Source of the DNA: Gammaproteobacteria bacterium HGW-Gammaproteobacteria-4
GTDB taxonomy: Bacteria > Pseudomonadota > Gammaproteobacteria > Xanthomonadales > Xanthomonadaceae
Reading direction: 5' to 3'
NCBI GenBank assembly: GCA_002839995.1
Contig: PGZC01000012.1
Span: 1 to 47,542 of the forward strand
DNA: 47,542 bases
Shown: in pieces, positions 7,949-16,710 of the stretch
Numbering within the stretch: the first letter of the stretch is position 1
Layout: each line of letters opens with the position of its first letter
The notes under the pieces: generated by a model
Database searches by the model: none
Seen by the model: only the letters and a program-made list of their open reading frames with translations
What the model was told of the DNA's origin: nothing
Program-made: the position numbers and the translations under genes

Positions 7949-8066
7949 GATGACCTCCTGTTGGGTGAGCAAAGCGATTGCCCGGCGACCGCCGGAACCG
8001 AACCAGCATAGCGCGCAACATCGTCGATAGAAAATCGATTGTTCGTATCGCTTCGATTGAGCGCGA

Positions 8067-9011
8067 CTATGCCGCCGTGCTTGGTTTGCCGGACTTGCGT
8101 TGCGGCGGCGCGGGATCGAGCAGGCCTTGCGGCAATTCACGCAGACTCTCGGCAAGGCGACGCAAAAAAGTGGCCATCGCCGAACTGCGACGCCAAACCA
8201 TCGCGATGCGTCGGGTCGGCGGTTTGCCCTTGAACGGCAGCAGCCGGATGTGGCTGTTTGCTGCCTGCGGCGGCATCACCGCGAGCATCGGCAGCAAGGT
8301 GATGCCCACCTCCGCCGCGACCATCTGGCGCAGCGTCTCCAGACTGGTGGCGCGAAAGCCGGTGCGCTCGCCGGCGCCGGCGAGCTGGCAGACATCCAGC
8401 GCCTGATCGCGCAGGCAATGGCCATCCTCCAGCAACAGCAGGCTTTCGTGGGCGAGGTCGCTCATCCTGATCTCGCCACGCGCGGCCAGTGCATGGTTGC
8501 TCGGCACCGCCAGCACGAACGGCTCGGCGAACAGCGGTTCGACGTGCAACATGTCATCGTGCAGCGGCAACGCCAGCACGCCGGCATCGAGCATGCCTTC
8601 GCGCAGCATGCGCAGGATGGTTTCGGATTTCTCCTCGACCAGCAACAGTTCGAGGCGCGGAAAACGGGCTCGGATGTTGGGCACCACATGCGGCAGCAGG
8701 TACGGGCCAAGGGTTGGAAACAGGCCAAGGCGCACCGTACCCGCTTCCGGATCGAGTTGGCGGCGCGCCGATTCCTTGAGTTGATCGACCTCGCTGAGAA
8801 TATGCTGCGCGCGTTGCGCGATGTCGCGTCCGGCCGGGGTCAGCATCACCTTGCGCGGCGCACGCTCGATCAGGGTAATGCCGAGCTCGTCCTCCAGCTT
8901 CCTGAGTTGGGTGGACAAGGTGGGCTGGCTGATGAAACTCGCCGCCGCGGCCCGACCGAAATGACGGTGCTCGGCCAAGGCAACGAGGTAACGCAGATCG
9001 CGGAGGTTCAT
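8067..9011 (-). CDS. oxyR: LysR-type hydrogen peroxide sensor OxyR
   Basis: A 314-residue LysR-family activator. The N-terminal winged HTH reads MNLRDLRYLVALAEHRHFGR followed by AAAASFISQPTLSTQLRKLE. The redox motif GHCLRDQALDVC places the two cysteines at 199 and 208, the same numbers as E. coli OxyR when the ATG at 9011 is used; I therefore prefer this start to the ATG at 9023. H2O2 oxidation of C199 to a disulfide with C208 activates the family. It is divergent from ahpC, with a near-consensus OxyR site between them at 9025-9061, and is followed on the same strand by rubrerythrin. The C-terminus (KGKPPTRRIAMVWRRSSAMA) is typical. Confidence 0.95.
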   Translation of the reverse strand: MNLRDLRYLVALAEHRHFGRAAAASFISQPTLSTQLRKLEDELGITLIERAPRKVMLTPAGRDIAQRAQHILSEVDQLKESARRQLDPEAGTVRLGLFPTLGPYLLPHVVPNIRARFPRLELLLVEEKSETILRMLREGMLDAGVLALPLHDDMLHVEPLFAEPFVLAVPSNHALAARGEIRMSDLAHESLLLLEDGHCLRDQALDVCQLAGAGERTGFRATSLETLRQMVAAEVGITLLPMLAVMPPQAANSHIRLLPFKGKPPTRRIAMVWRRSSAMATFLRRLAESLRELPQGLLDPAPPQRKSGKPSTAA

Positions 9012-9024
9012 CGCCGATTCCATG

Positions 9025-9061
9025 ATAGATAGTTACTATCGCAATTATCGCAACAATCCAT
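9025..9061. promoter_or_regulatory. OxyR-binding site between oxyR and ahpC
   Basis: Four tetranucleotides with exact 7-bp spacing: ATAG (9025-9028), CTAT (9036-9039), ATCG (9047-9050) and CCAT (9058-9061). The oxidised-OxyR consensus is ATAG-N7-CTAT-N7-ATAG-N7-CTAT, so there are only two mismatches. The site overlaps the oxyR 5' end (negative autoregulation is the family norm) and lies ~94 bp upstream of the ahpC start. Confidence 0.8.
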
Positions 9062-9154
9062 TGGACGAATCAATCGCAATTCGCCAGACTTCCCTCCGTT
9101 GCAGCCAACCCGGCGTTGGCCCCGATCCCATCCCACCCACACCAGGAGATCCCC

Positions 9155-9694
9155 ATGCTTTCCGTAGGCGACACCTTCCCGCAGTTCAAGGTCAAGGCCA
9201 CCGTGTCCACCGATCTCAACAACGCGTTTGTCGATATCGACAACGCCACCTATGCCGGCAAGTGGTTGGTGGTGTTTTTCTACCCCAAGGATTTCACCTT
9301 CGTCTGCCCGACCGAGATCGCCGCGTTCGGCGCGATGAATACGCAGTTTGCCGATCGTAACGCGCAAGTGCTCACCGGCTCGACCGACAGCGAGTTCGTG
9401 CATCACGCCTGGCGCACGCATCACAAGGATCTGAAGAATCTGCCGTTCCCGATGCTGGCGGACGTAAAGCGTGAGTTGACCTCAGCGCTCGGCATCCTCG
9501 ACAAGGCCGAAGGCGTCGCCCAGCGAGCCACTTTCATCGTAAGCCCGGAAGGCATCATCCGCTTCGTCTACGTCACCGACCTCAACGTGGGCCGCAGCCC
9601 GGAGGAAGTGTTGCGCGTGCTCGACGCATTGCAGACCGGCGCGTTGTGCCCGTGCAACTGGGCGCCGGGTGAGGACACCTTGAAGGTTGCGTGA
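9155..9694 (+). CDS. ahpC: Alkyl hydroperoxide reductase AhpC-type peroxiredoxin
   Basis: A 179-residue 2-Cys peroxiredoxin. The peroxidatic Cys is C51 in DFTFVCPTE. The C-terminus GALCPCNWAPGEDTLKVA has a CxC pair (C165, C167), like the three-cysteine AhpC of mycobacteria that is recycled by AhpD rather than AhpF. The ATG at 9155 follows AGGAG; the longer frame from 9116 has no ribosome-binding site. It is driven from the oxyR/ahpC intergenic region carrying an OxyR site, so peroxide induction is expected. Neither ahpD nor ahpF is next to it, so its reductant is encoded elsewhere. It reduces H2O2 and organic hydroperoxides in the cytoplasm. Confidence 0.94.
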   Translation: MLSVGDTFPQFKVKATVSTDLNNAFVDIDNATYAGKWLVVFFYPKDFTFVCPTEIAAFGAMNTQFADRNAQVLTGSTDSEFVHHAWRTHHKDLKNLPFPMLADVKRELTSALGILDKAEGVAQRATFIVSPEGIIRFVYVTDLNVGRSPEEVLRVLDALQTGALCPCNWAPGEDTLKVA

Positions 9695-9719
9695 CGCATT
9701 CGTTCGGGGCTCTGTGTAG

Positions 9720-9738
9720 CCGGGTCCTCGGGACCCGG
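9720..9738. repeat. Short perfect hairpin downstream of ahpC
   Basis: CCGGGTCC and GGACCCGG flank a 3-nt loop, preceded by GTAG. No T-run follows, so it may be a small palindromic element rather than a classical terminator, although it could act as an mRNA 3' end. Confidence 0.6.
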
Positions 9739-9825
9739 AAAAGCCAAAGCAGTGCGGCACTCGCATCACCGGGCGCAGACTGGGTTGCCCTGGCTCCATT
9801 GTCGGATCCGCGCCTGGCGGCGCTT

Positions 9826-9883
9826 GATCCGACCTACGTGCGCGCGGGTAGGTCGGTTCAAGTCGCGCAGCGGCGGAACCGAC
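9826..9883. repeat. Second GTAGGTCGGTTCAAG-family palindrome; no gene in 9695-10030
   Basis: GATCCGACCTAC at 9826-9837 faces GTAGGTCGGTTCAAG from 9848, which runs on to GGAACCGAC at 9883. With the hairpin at 9720-9738 this accounts for most structure in the 336-bp gap before the aminopeptidase. I see no gene in the gap. Confidence 0.75.
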
Positions 9884-10030
9884 ATCAACCGCTATGCCGG
9901 TATTTGCGCCTCGCGTCCTTTGCGGAACGCCGCTTTCCCGGAGATCCCGCGTACCACCCATGACCTTGGACATGTGGCGGGCGCCCGCGGCGCTGGTAAC
10001 CTCGGGCGTTCGCCACCCCGAGACCAGCCC

Positions 10031-12724
10031 ATGCGTTCCGCCATCCTGCTTCGCTTCGCCGCACTCTGTGTTGCTTGCACTCTCGGCGCCCCGCCGCTGG
10101 TCACGGCGGCCGACAGCCCCGCCGTGCCGAGCGGCAAATTGCCCGATACCCTGCAAGCCGAAGCCTTCGCCATCGAGCTGCGGATCGACCCGCGCAACGC
10201 GGATTTTGCCGGCGTCTCGCGCATCGATGGCGCACTCAAGCAGGCCACGCGCACCGTGTTCGTGCACGGCCGCGACATGCAGATCGGCCGCGCCACGATT
10301 ACGCCGAAAGGCGGCGAATCGCTCAGCCTGAGCGCCAAACAGGTGCATGTATCGGGCGTGATCGAGCTCACCGCGGCTGCCGACATTCCGGCAGGGCCGG
10401 CAACGCTGGTGCTGGAATACACCGCGCCGTTCAATCGCCAGCTCGAGGGCGCTTACAAGCTGGTCCACGCCGGCGAGTCGTATGTGATGACGCAGATGGA
10501 GCCGCTGGGAGCGCGGTTGGCGTTTCCCGGCATGGACGAACCGGCGTTCAAACGGCCCTGGGACATCACCCTGATCGTGCCGCAGGATCAAAACGCGGTC
10601 GCCAATACCAAGCTGATCGAGGAAACCAAACTCGCCGATGGCTTCAAGCGGATGCGCTTTGCCCGCACCGAAAACCTGCCCAGCTACCTGATCGCGTTCG
10701 CGGTCGGGCCGTGGGACATCGTGGAGTGGAAAGACATCCCCGCCAACGCGGTGCGCAAGACCCCGCTTGCCTTGCGCGGTGTCGCCGCCAAGGGTCGCGG
10801 CAAGGACATGCGCTATGCGCTGGAACATACCGCCGAGATCGTCGACGAGCTCGAACGCTACTTCGGCATCGCCTACCCGTTCGACAAGCTCGACATTCTC
10901 GCCGCACCGGATTTCGCCGCGGGCGCGATGGAAAACGCCGGCCTGATCACCTATCGCGACAGTCTGGTGTTCGCCAACGACCGCTCGCCAACCGGACTGC
11001 GTCAGGCGTACTGGAATGTGCATGCGCACGAATTGGCGCACCAGTGGTTCGGCGATCTGGTCACCATGCCGTGGTGGGACGATCTGTGGCTCAACGAAGC
11101 CTTCGCCACATGGATGGCAACGCGCACCATCCGCGCGATCAAGCCCGAGTTTGGCGGCGAGCGCGGCAAGCTCGAAGGCACGTTGGCGGCGATGAGTGGC
11201 GACAGCCTGGCAACCACGCGCCGGGTGCGCGAGCCGATCGACGACTTCACCGAAATCGCGGCAGCATTCGACGGCATCACCTACCAAAAAGGCGGGGCGG
11301 TACTGGCGATGTTCGAGCACTTCATCGGTGCCGAGAACTTCCGCGCCGGGATACACCAGTACCTCGTCGATCATGCCGGCGGCAACGCCACCAGCCGCGA
11401 CCTGATCGCCGCCGTTGCAGCGCAGTCCGACGATCCCGAGGGCGTGTTTGCCGCGTTCAGCAGCTTCGTCGATCAGCCCGGCGTGCCGTTCCTGCGGATC
11501 GCGCTGCACTGCGACGCCGGCAAGGCGCCCACCGTGGACATCGCCCAGAGCCGTTATCTGCCGCTCGGTTCCAGCGCCGCCTCCGGCCAACATTGGGGCG
11601 TGCCGCTGTGCCTGCGTTTCGGCACCGGCGACAACGCGCAGACGCAGTGTCGTCTGATCTCCGAAACGCAGTCGCGTATTGCGCTGGACAGCGCGAGTTG
11701 CCCGGACTGGCTGATGCCCAACGCCGATGCCGCGGGCTACTACCGTTTCGCGTTGGCGGCCGCCGATCAGCAGCGGCTGGATCGCGCCTTCGATCGCCTC
11801 GGCGACACCGAGCAGCGTGTGTACGCCGACTCGCTTGAGGCGGCGTTCGAAGCCGGCGCCATCGACGCGGCGGCGTACCTGTCGGCATTGCCGAAGCTGG
11901 CCAGCGCAAAAGCCAGGCAAGTCGTGACGGCGCCGATCGACACGCTGAGCTGGATGGACGAGCACCTGGCTCGTAACGACACCGAGCGCGCCGCCCTGCA
12001 TGCGCGCGTACGCGCCATCTACCAGCCGCGACTCGACGCAATGGGCCTCGACGCGACGCCCGGCGAGAGCGATGACGATCATCTGTTGCGCGCCGAATTG
12101 CAGAGCCTGCTCGCCGATTTCGCCCGCGACCCGGCGCTGCGCGCCACGCTCGGCACACGCGGTCGCGCCGTGCTCGGTATCGACGGCGACGGCGTGCTCA
12201 AGCCCGACGCGGTAGCGCCGGATCAACGCGCGTTGGCGTTGGCGATGGCCGCCACCAGTGGCGATGGCGCGCTGTTCGATGCCATGGCCAAAGCGTTCCG
12301 CGCGTCCACCGATTCGGTATTGCGCGGGCAGTTGCTGAGTGCGCTCGGCCGCTTCAGCGAGCCCGCCCTTGCGGCGCGGGCGCGCGCCATCTCGCTGGAA
12401 GACGGTACCCGCTCCAACGAACTCACCATCGTCGCTTTCAGTCAACTGGGTGAACGCGAATCGCGCACCGCTACCCGTGAGTGGCTGCGCAGCGAATACG
12501 ACGCGCTGATGAAAAAAGGGCCGCGCGGGCTGGGCGGCGGGTTTGTCCGACTGGATGCCTTCGCGCGCTGCAGCGATGCCGAGGCCGACGCGATTTCGGC
12601 CTGGCACGAGCCGCGTCTGCGCGAAGTCGAAGGTGGCCCGCGCCGTCTGGCGCAATCGATCGAAGGCATTCGTCTGTGCGCCGCGCTCAAGGCGGCGCAA
12701 CAACCCGCGGGCCTGGGACTGTAA
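10031..12724 (+). CDS. M1 family metallo-aminopeptidase, exported
   Basis: An 897-residue zinc aminopeptidase. A signal peptide (RSAILLRFAALCVACTLGA, cleavage near residue 26) indicates export. The exopeptidase motif GAMEN lies near residue 297, and the zinc motif HELAHQWFGD near 333 with NEAF 18 residues later gives the HExxH-x18-E ligands. A C-terminal ERAP1-like helical domain follows (from ~550). M1 enzymes remove N-terminal residues from peptides. The frame opens upstream at 9752, but the ATG at 10031 is the first that starts a signal peptide. It is flanked by repeat elements and appears monocistronic. Confidence 0.93.
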   Translation: MRSAILLRFAALCVACTLGAPPLVTAADSPAVPSGKLPDTLQAEAFAIELRIDPRNADFAGVSRIDGALKQATRTVFVHGRDMQIGRATITPKGGESLSLSAKQVHVSGVIELTAAADIPAGPATLVLEYTAPFNRQLEGAYKLVHAGESYVMTQMEPLGARLAFPGMDEPAFKRPWDITLIVPQDQNAVANTKLIEETKLADGFKRMRFARTENLPSYLIAFAVGPWDIVEWKDIPANAVRKTPLALRGVAAKGRGKDMRYALEHTAEIVDELERYFGIAYPFDKLDILAAPDFAAGAMENAGLITYRDSLVFANDRSPTGLRQAYWNVHAHELAHQWFGDLVTMPWWDDLWLNEAFATWMATRTIRAIKPEFGGERGKLEGTLAAMSGDSLATTRRVREPIDDFTEIAAAFDGITYQKGGAVLAMFEHFIGAENFRAGIHQYLVDHAGGNATSRDLIAAVAAQSDDPEGVFAAFSSFVDQPGVPFLRIALHCDAGKAPTVDIAQSRYLPLGSSAASGQHWGVPLCLRFGTGDNAQTQCRLISETQSRIALDSASCPDWLMPNADAAGYYRFALAAADQQRLDRAFDRLGDTEQRVYADSLEAAFEAGAIDAAAYLSALPKLASAKARQVVTAPIDTLSWMDEHLARNDTERAALHARVRAIYQPRLDAMGLDATPGESDDDHLLRAELQSLLADFARDPALRATLGTRGRAVLGIDGDGVLKPDAVAPDQRALALAMAATSGDGALFDAMAKAFRASTDSVLRGQLLSALGRFSEPALAARARAISLEDGTRSNELTIVAFSQLGERESRTATREWLRSEYDALMKKGPRGLGGGFVRLDAFARCSDAEADAISAWHEPRLREVEGGPRRLAQSIEGIRLCAALKAAQQPAGLGL

Positions 12725-12896
12725 TCGCCCGCCACCACTGGGTGTCCCATCCGGGGCACCTGGTACGTTTGCTATCTCCGCCACCGCCCGGCTTTGTTTC
12801 GGCCAGCCCGCATTCCCCGCACGGAAACAGACCATGGGTGAAGCCGCCGGCCGGTGCCCCTGTTAGACTTGGCCGATGGCCCGGGGGAGCTTATCG

Positions 12897-13937
12897 ATGC
12901 AACGCACAGAGCCTGACGCAAACGTGATTCCAGCCGGCGACGAACCCCTCGTCGACGCGGTCACGGTGCTGTGCCCGACGTTGCTGCCGCGCGAGCTGTC
13001 GGATGCGGAATTCGAGCTGTTCCTGGCGACCGGCGCGCCTTCTGAAGTCGCGGCCGGTGAAACGATCTTCCGGCGCGGCGAATTCGGCCGGCACCTGTTC
13101 GTCGTTGAAGCCGGCACGGTGCGGCTCGAATTCGGCGGTGAAATCCTCGATAAAACCATCCTGCCGCGCGAGTTCTTCGGTGAACTGGCGCTGTTCGTCG
13201 GCGCGCACGCGCGCATGGCCAATGCCACGGCGCTCGGACCGAGCCGGCTGCGGGTCATCGGCGGCGACGAGTTCCAGAGCCTGTTGCAAGCCGCACCGGA
13301 CATTCTTGCCCGTTTCATGCTGCGCTCGTTCTCATACCTCGTGGCGAGCGAGCAGCAACTGATTCAAAACCTGCGCCGACGCAACGAAGAGCTGATGCAA
13401 ACGCTGGACTCGCTGCACTGTGCGCGCGGCGAATTGGGCGCGGCGCGGCAATTGTCGTTGAGCGACGAACTGACCGGGCTCGCCAATCGCCGCGGGCTCT
13501 ACCAGCGACTGGATGCCCTGCGCGCGCAACTGCCGGCGGACATGCCGGTCGGCCTGCTGCTGGTCGATGTCGACGATTTCAAGCAGATCAACGACGGCCA
13601 TGGCCATCTCGCCGGCGACCGGGTGCTGCAGGCCGTCGCCGATGAACTGCGCGCAGCGGCGGGCGCGAGCGACATTGTCTGCCGCCTGGGTGGCGATGAG
13701 TTTGCGCTACTGACCGTGGCGCCGAACGGCGACGACCTGGCAGTGCGGGCGCAACAACTGGTGGCAGGTATCCGCAAGCTCGCCGCGAATGCGGCCGCGA
13801 ACGTGCCGCCGGTCAGCATCAGTGTCGGCGGCAATCGGGCGGCGGCATCGCAAGAGTGGGCGGTCCGCTACAGCCATGCCGACACCGCGCTGTATCGGGT
13901 CAAGGCCGAGGGTGGCAATGGGTGGTCGATTTTTTGA
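12897..13937 (+). CDS. Diguanylate cyclase with N-terminal cyclic-nucleotide-binding domain
   Basis: A 346-residue soluble protein. Residues ~40-150 are a CNB/Crp-type domain with GETIFRRGEFGRHLFVVEAG and a phosphate-binding cassette GELALFVGAHARMANATA whose Glu and Arg spacing matches CAP. A short coiled segment leads to a GGDEF domain: DELTGLANRRGL, VDVDDFKQINDGHGHLAGDR, and active-site RLGGDEFALL. No RxxD inhibitory site precedes GGDEF, so product inhibition may be weak. The ATG at 12897 has GGGGGAG 8 nt upstream; an ATG at 12876 is possible. The next gene is a class III nucleotide cyclase 87 bp downstream, so cAMP from that enzyme could control c-di-GMP synthesis here (inference). Confidence 0.9.
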   Translation: MQRTEPDANVIPAGDEPLVDAVTVLCPTLLPRELSDAEFELFLATGAPSEVAAGETIFRRGEFGRHLFVVEAGTVRLEFGGEILDKTILPREFFGELALFVGAHARMANATALGPSRLRVIGGDEFQSLLQAAPDILARFMLRSFSYLVASEQQLIQNLRRRNEELMQTLDSLHCARGELGAARQLSLSDELTGLANRRGLYQRLDALRAQLPADMPVGLLLVDVDDFKQINDGHGHLAGDRVLQAVADELRAAAGASDIVCRLGGDEFALLTVAPNGDDLAVRAQQLVAGIRKLAANAAANVPPVSISVGGNRAAASQEWAVRYSHADTALYRVKAEGGNGWSIF

Positions 13938-14024
13938 TGGTGTGGCGATTTGCCGCAGCGCCGGGGCTATGATGATGACGATGAAGGCCAATCCCTGCTC
14001 CCCGCCGCCGATGATCCGGTGCGC

Positions 14025-16670
14025 ATGACGACCGACGCCACCGACCCGTCGCTGCCGGATTCGCGCACCAGCAGCACGCGGATGCGCGCGGTAGCCTGCC
14101 TCGATCTGGCCAATTCGACCGCCCTGATCGAAATGCTGGGCGACGCCCGTGCCGCCGAGTTGTTCCGCAAGCACGACCGCCTCGCACGCGACCTGCTGCG
14201 CGAACACGGTGGCCGCGAGGTCGACAAGACCGACGGCTTCCTGCTGCTGTTCGATCGCGCCATCGATGCGGTCGGATTCGCCCTGGATTACCAGCGCGCA
14301 CTAACCGACATGGGCCGTGAAGGCGAACAACTCCTGCACGCGCGCATCGGCATCCACGTCGGTGAAGTGGTGCTGTGGCAGAACGCCGACGACGATATTG
14401 CGCGCGGCGCCAAGCCGCTGGAGGTCGAGGGCCTCGCCAAGCCGATCGCGGCCCGTCTGAGCGCTCTGGCGCAGCCGGGCCAGACCCTGCTGAGCGAGCA
14501 CACCTATCAATTGTCGCGGCGTACCGCCGACGAACTGCCCGACAGCGCCCGCCTGCACTGGCTCGCGCATGGCCGCTACCGGTTCAAGGGTGTTGTCGAG
14601 CCGATGCCGGTATTCGAAGTGGGCGAAGCCGGCGTCGCACCGCTGTGCGCACCGACGTCCAGCGCCAAGGCCGAGCGCGAGTTGCCGTTGTGGCGGAAGA
14701 AGCGGTCCGTGTTCATCGAATCGACGTTGTTGCTGCTCGCCGCCATCGGCGTCGGCTACGCGTTGCTGCGCGAGTCGCCGGCAATCGCCTTCGCCGAGCG
14801 CGACTGGGTGGTGGTCGGCAATCTTGCCAATCAAACTTCGGAGACCCTGTTCGACAACGCGCTGGATACCGCGCTCCGGATCGGACTCGAACAGTCGCGC
14901 TATGTCAACGTGGTGCCCGAGTTGCAGGTCGAAGCCGCACTGGCGCGGATGAACCTCAAGGGCGCCGGCATCGATCGCCGGGTCGGCATCGAGTTGGCGG
15001 TGCGCGAAGGCGCGCGTGCATTCCTGCTGCCGAGCATTGCCGAAGTCGGTGGCCGCGTGCGCTTCAGCGTCGAGGTGATCGACCCCAAGTCAGGGGCGAC
15101 GGTGTACAGCGAGAGCGCCGACGGCAACGGGCGCGACGAGGTATTGCCGTCGATGGACCGCGTGGTTTCGCGGCTGCGCGAGCGGCTTGGCGAGTCGCTC
15201 GACGCCGTCCAGGAAAACAGCGCGCCGCTGGAGCAGGTGACTACCGGCAACCTCGAAGCCCTGAAGGCCTATTCGCTTGCGATCAAGGCGTTTTCCACCG
15301 GCGACCCGCGCGGCGCGGTAATGCTGTTCAACCGGGCGGTAGAGCTCGATCCGGATTTTTCGGCGGCGCATGCGAAGCTTGGAGGTTTTTACCTTTACGC
15401 TGACGAGCGCGAAAAGATGCGCGAGTCGTTCGACCGCGCCTATGCGAATCGAGACCGGCTGTCGGAGCGCGAGCGCCTGTATCTCGAAGGCTTGATGGCC
15501 AGCGACCGCGATCCGGAGTCGGTACGCGACCGATGGAGTCAGCTCGCGAAGATCTACCCGGACTTCCTGGTTGGCCAGCAAAACCTCGCTACCAGCTACT
15601 ACTGGGTACTTGAGTATCGCTACGCGCGCGCACTGGAGCACTACCAGCCTCTGCTTGAAAGCCAGCATCCGCTGCGCGGGATTTCGATGCAGAATGCCGC
15701 GATGGCAGCCACTGGCCTCGGCCAATTCGAATTGGCGGCATCACTTTACGATCGTGCCTTTGCAATCGGCGCTACCAATCTGGCAGATGGCCGCGCCGGC
15801 CTCTACCTGGCCCAACGCGAGACCGACAAGGCCTTCGAAGCGTTATCTCCGGACCTCAGTCGCGACGTGTCCCAGACGTTGCTATGGAAAGGTCTGCGTC
15901 GTGTTGCCGTGCTTGCCGACCAGGGGCGTGTCGATGCCGCGTTGGCGGCGCTCACGGATTTGCGCAACAATCCCACCGTCGGGCTGCGGCCGAATCACGC
16001 GGCACGCCTTGACTTGGCTCAGCTTGCATTCGATGCCGAGTGGCGACCCGATCAACTCGATGCCGCATTGATCGCGTTCATCGAACCACGTTTGACGACG
16101 CTTGGTGAAAATGAGATCGCTTTTGCCGACACCACCCCCGCGCTGACACTGGTCGCTGCGATCATCGCCGCCCGCGCCGAGCGAACGGCGATTGCCCAGC
16201 GTGTGCGCGACAGCCTCGCGCCACGTCTGCGTACACCGGTGGTCTACGAACGCCTTGCCTTGCTCGATACCCTGAACCGCGAACTGGCTCGCGCCACAGA
16301 CAAAGATGCCAGCGCAAGCGGCGACGGTGTCGCCCAGAGTCTGTTCGATGGGCGCAGCCTGTACCTGCGCGATGTCGCCATCGCCCGGCAAGCGCTCGCA
16401 GATCGTCAGCCCGGTGCACGCGCGCTACTGGCGACGCAATGCGAGGATCGCAAGCTGGCGCTCGCGGAGTGGGGTAATGGGTTCGCGCTGCTCGTCCCCA
16501 GCATCATCGCCAGCAATCGCGCCTGCCTTGATGCGATGCGTGCCGCCGAGGCAGCGGGCGATGAAGCACTGGCCGCACGCATGCGCGGTATGCTGGAAAA
16601 GGCCTGGGCCAATGCCGACAGCGATGTCCGTGCGCTGATCGCCACCGCGCCTGTCTCGCCCACCGAATGA
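14025..16670 (+). CDS. Class III nucleotide cyclase with TPR-like region (RiPP-system cyclase)
   Basis: An ~881-residue protein. Residues ~20-200 are a class III (adenylate/guanylate) cyclase domain: metal-binding Asp in VACLDLANSTALIEMLG, VDKTDGFLLLFD, LHARIGIHVGEVVLW and GLAKPIAARLSALAQPGQTL. One transmembrane helix (~225-245, FIESTLLLLAAIGVGYALL) follows basic WRKKR. The remaining ~600 residues are helical with TPR-like repeats, e.g. AVMLFNRAVELDPDFSAAHA. I recognise it as the 'putative peptide modification system cyclase' type found beside NHLP-like precursors and SagB-related dehydrogenases, and both follow here. The true role of nucleotide cyclisation in that system is unknown. The frame is open upstream to a TTG at 13950; ATG 14025 has only a weak ribosome-binding site, so the start is uncertain. 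Confidence 0.85.
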   Translation: MTTDATDPSLPDSRTSSTRMRAVACLDLANSTALIEMLGDARAAELFRKHDRLARDLLREHGGREVDKTDGFLLLFDRAIDAVGFALDYQRALTDMGREGEQLLHARIGIHVGEVVLWQNADDDIARGAKPLEVEGLAKPIAARLSALAQPGQTLLSEHTYQLSRRTADELPDSARLHWLAHGRYRFKGVVEPMPVFEVGEAGVAPLCAPTSSAKAERELPLWRKKRSVFIESTLLLLAAIGVGYALLRESPAIAFAERDWVVVGNLANQTSETLFDNALDTALRIGLEQSRYVNVVPELQVEAALARMNLKGAGIDRRVGIELAVREGARAFLLPSIAEVGGRVRFSVEVIDPKSGATVYSESADGNGRDEVLPSMDRVVSRLRERLGESLDAVQENSAPLEQVTTGNLEALKAYSLAIKAFSTGDPRGAVMLFNRAVELDPDFSAAHAKLGGFYLYADEREKMRESFDRAYANRDRLSERERLYLEGLMASDRDPESVRDRWSQLAKIYPDFLVGQQNLATSYYWVLEYRYARALEHYQPLLESQHPLRGISMQNAAMAATGLGQFELAASLYDRAFAIGATNLADGRAGLYLAQRETDKAFEALSPDLSRDVSQTLLWKGLRRVAVLADQGRVDAALAALTDLRNNPTVGLRPNHAARLDLAQLAFDAEWRPDQLDAALIAFIEPRLTTLGENEIAFADTTPALTLVAAIIAARAERTAIAQRVRDSLAPRLRTPVVYERLALLDTLNRELARATDKDASASGDGVAQSLFDGRSLYLRDVAIARQALADRQPGARALLATQCEDRKLALAEWGNGFALLVPSIIASNRACLDAMRAAEAAGDEALAARMRGMLEKAWANADSDVRALIATAPVSPTE

Positions 16671-16672
16671 TG

Positions 16673-16701
16673 CCGGACACTCGGGAGCGCCCGAGGTCCG
16701 G
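16673..16701. terminator. Hairpin between convergent cyclase and RiPP precursor genes
   Basis: CCGGACACTCGGG (16673-16685) pairs with CCCGAGGTCCGG (16690-16701) across an AGCG loop, with one bulged A. It lies in the 40 bp between two convergent stop codons and is followed by AAAAA on the plus strand. It probably ends both transcripts, although no proper T-run follows on either strand. Confidence 0.55.
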
Positions 16702-16710
16702 AAAAAGCGC

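Noticed and set aside
5225-8011. 928-codon open frame on the plus strand
   Set aside because: Antisense to DUF3501, the Fe-S protein and rubrerythrin, all of which have strong family motifs.
9482-12835. 1117-codon open frame on the minus strand
   Set aside because: Antisense shadow of the M1 aminopeptidase; Arg/Gln/His/Ala-rich translation without motifs, typical of high-G+C antisense frames.
13950-14024. TTG start 25 codons upstream for the RiPP-associated cyclase
   Set aside because: It would add an Asp-rich stretch just after the previous gene with no ribosome-binding site; kept only as a possible alternative.
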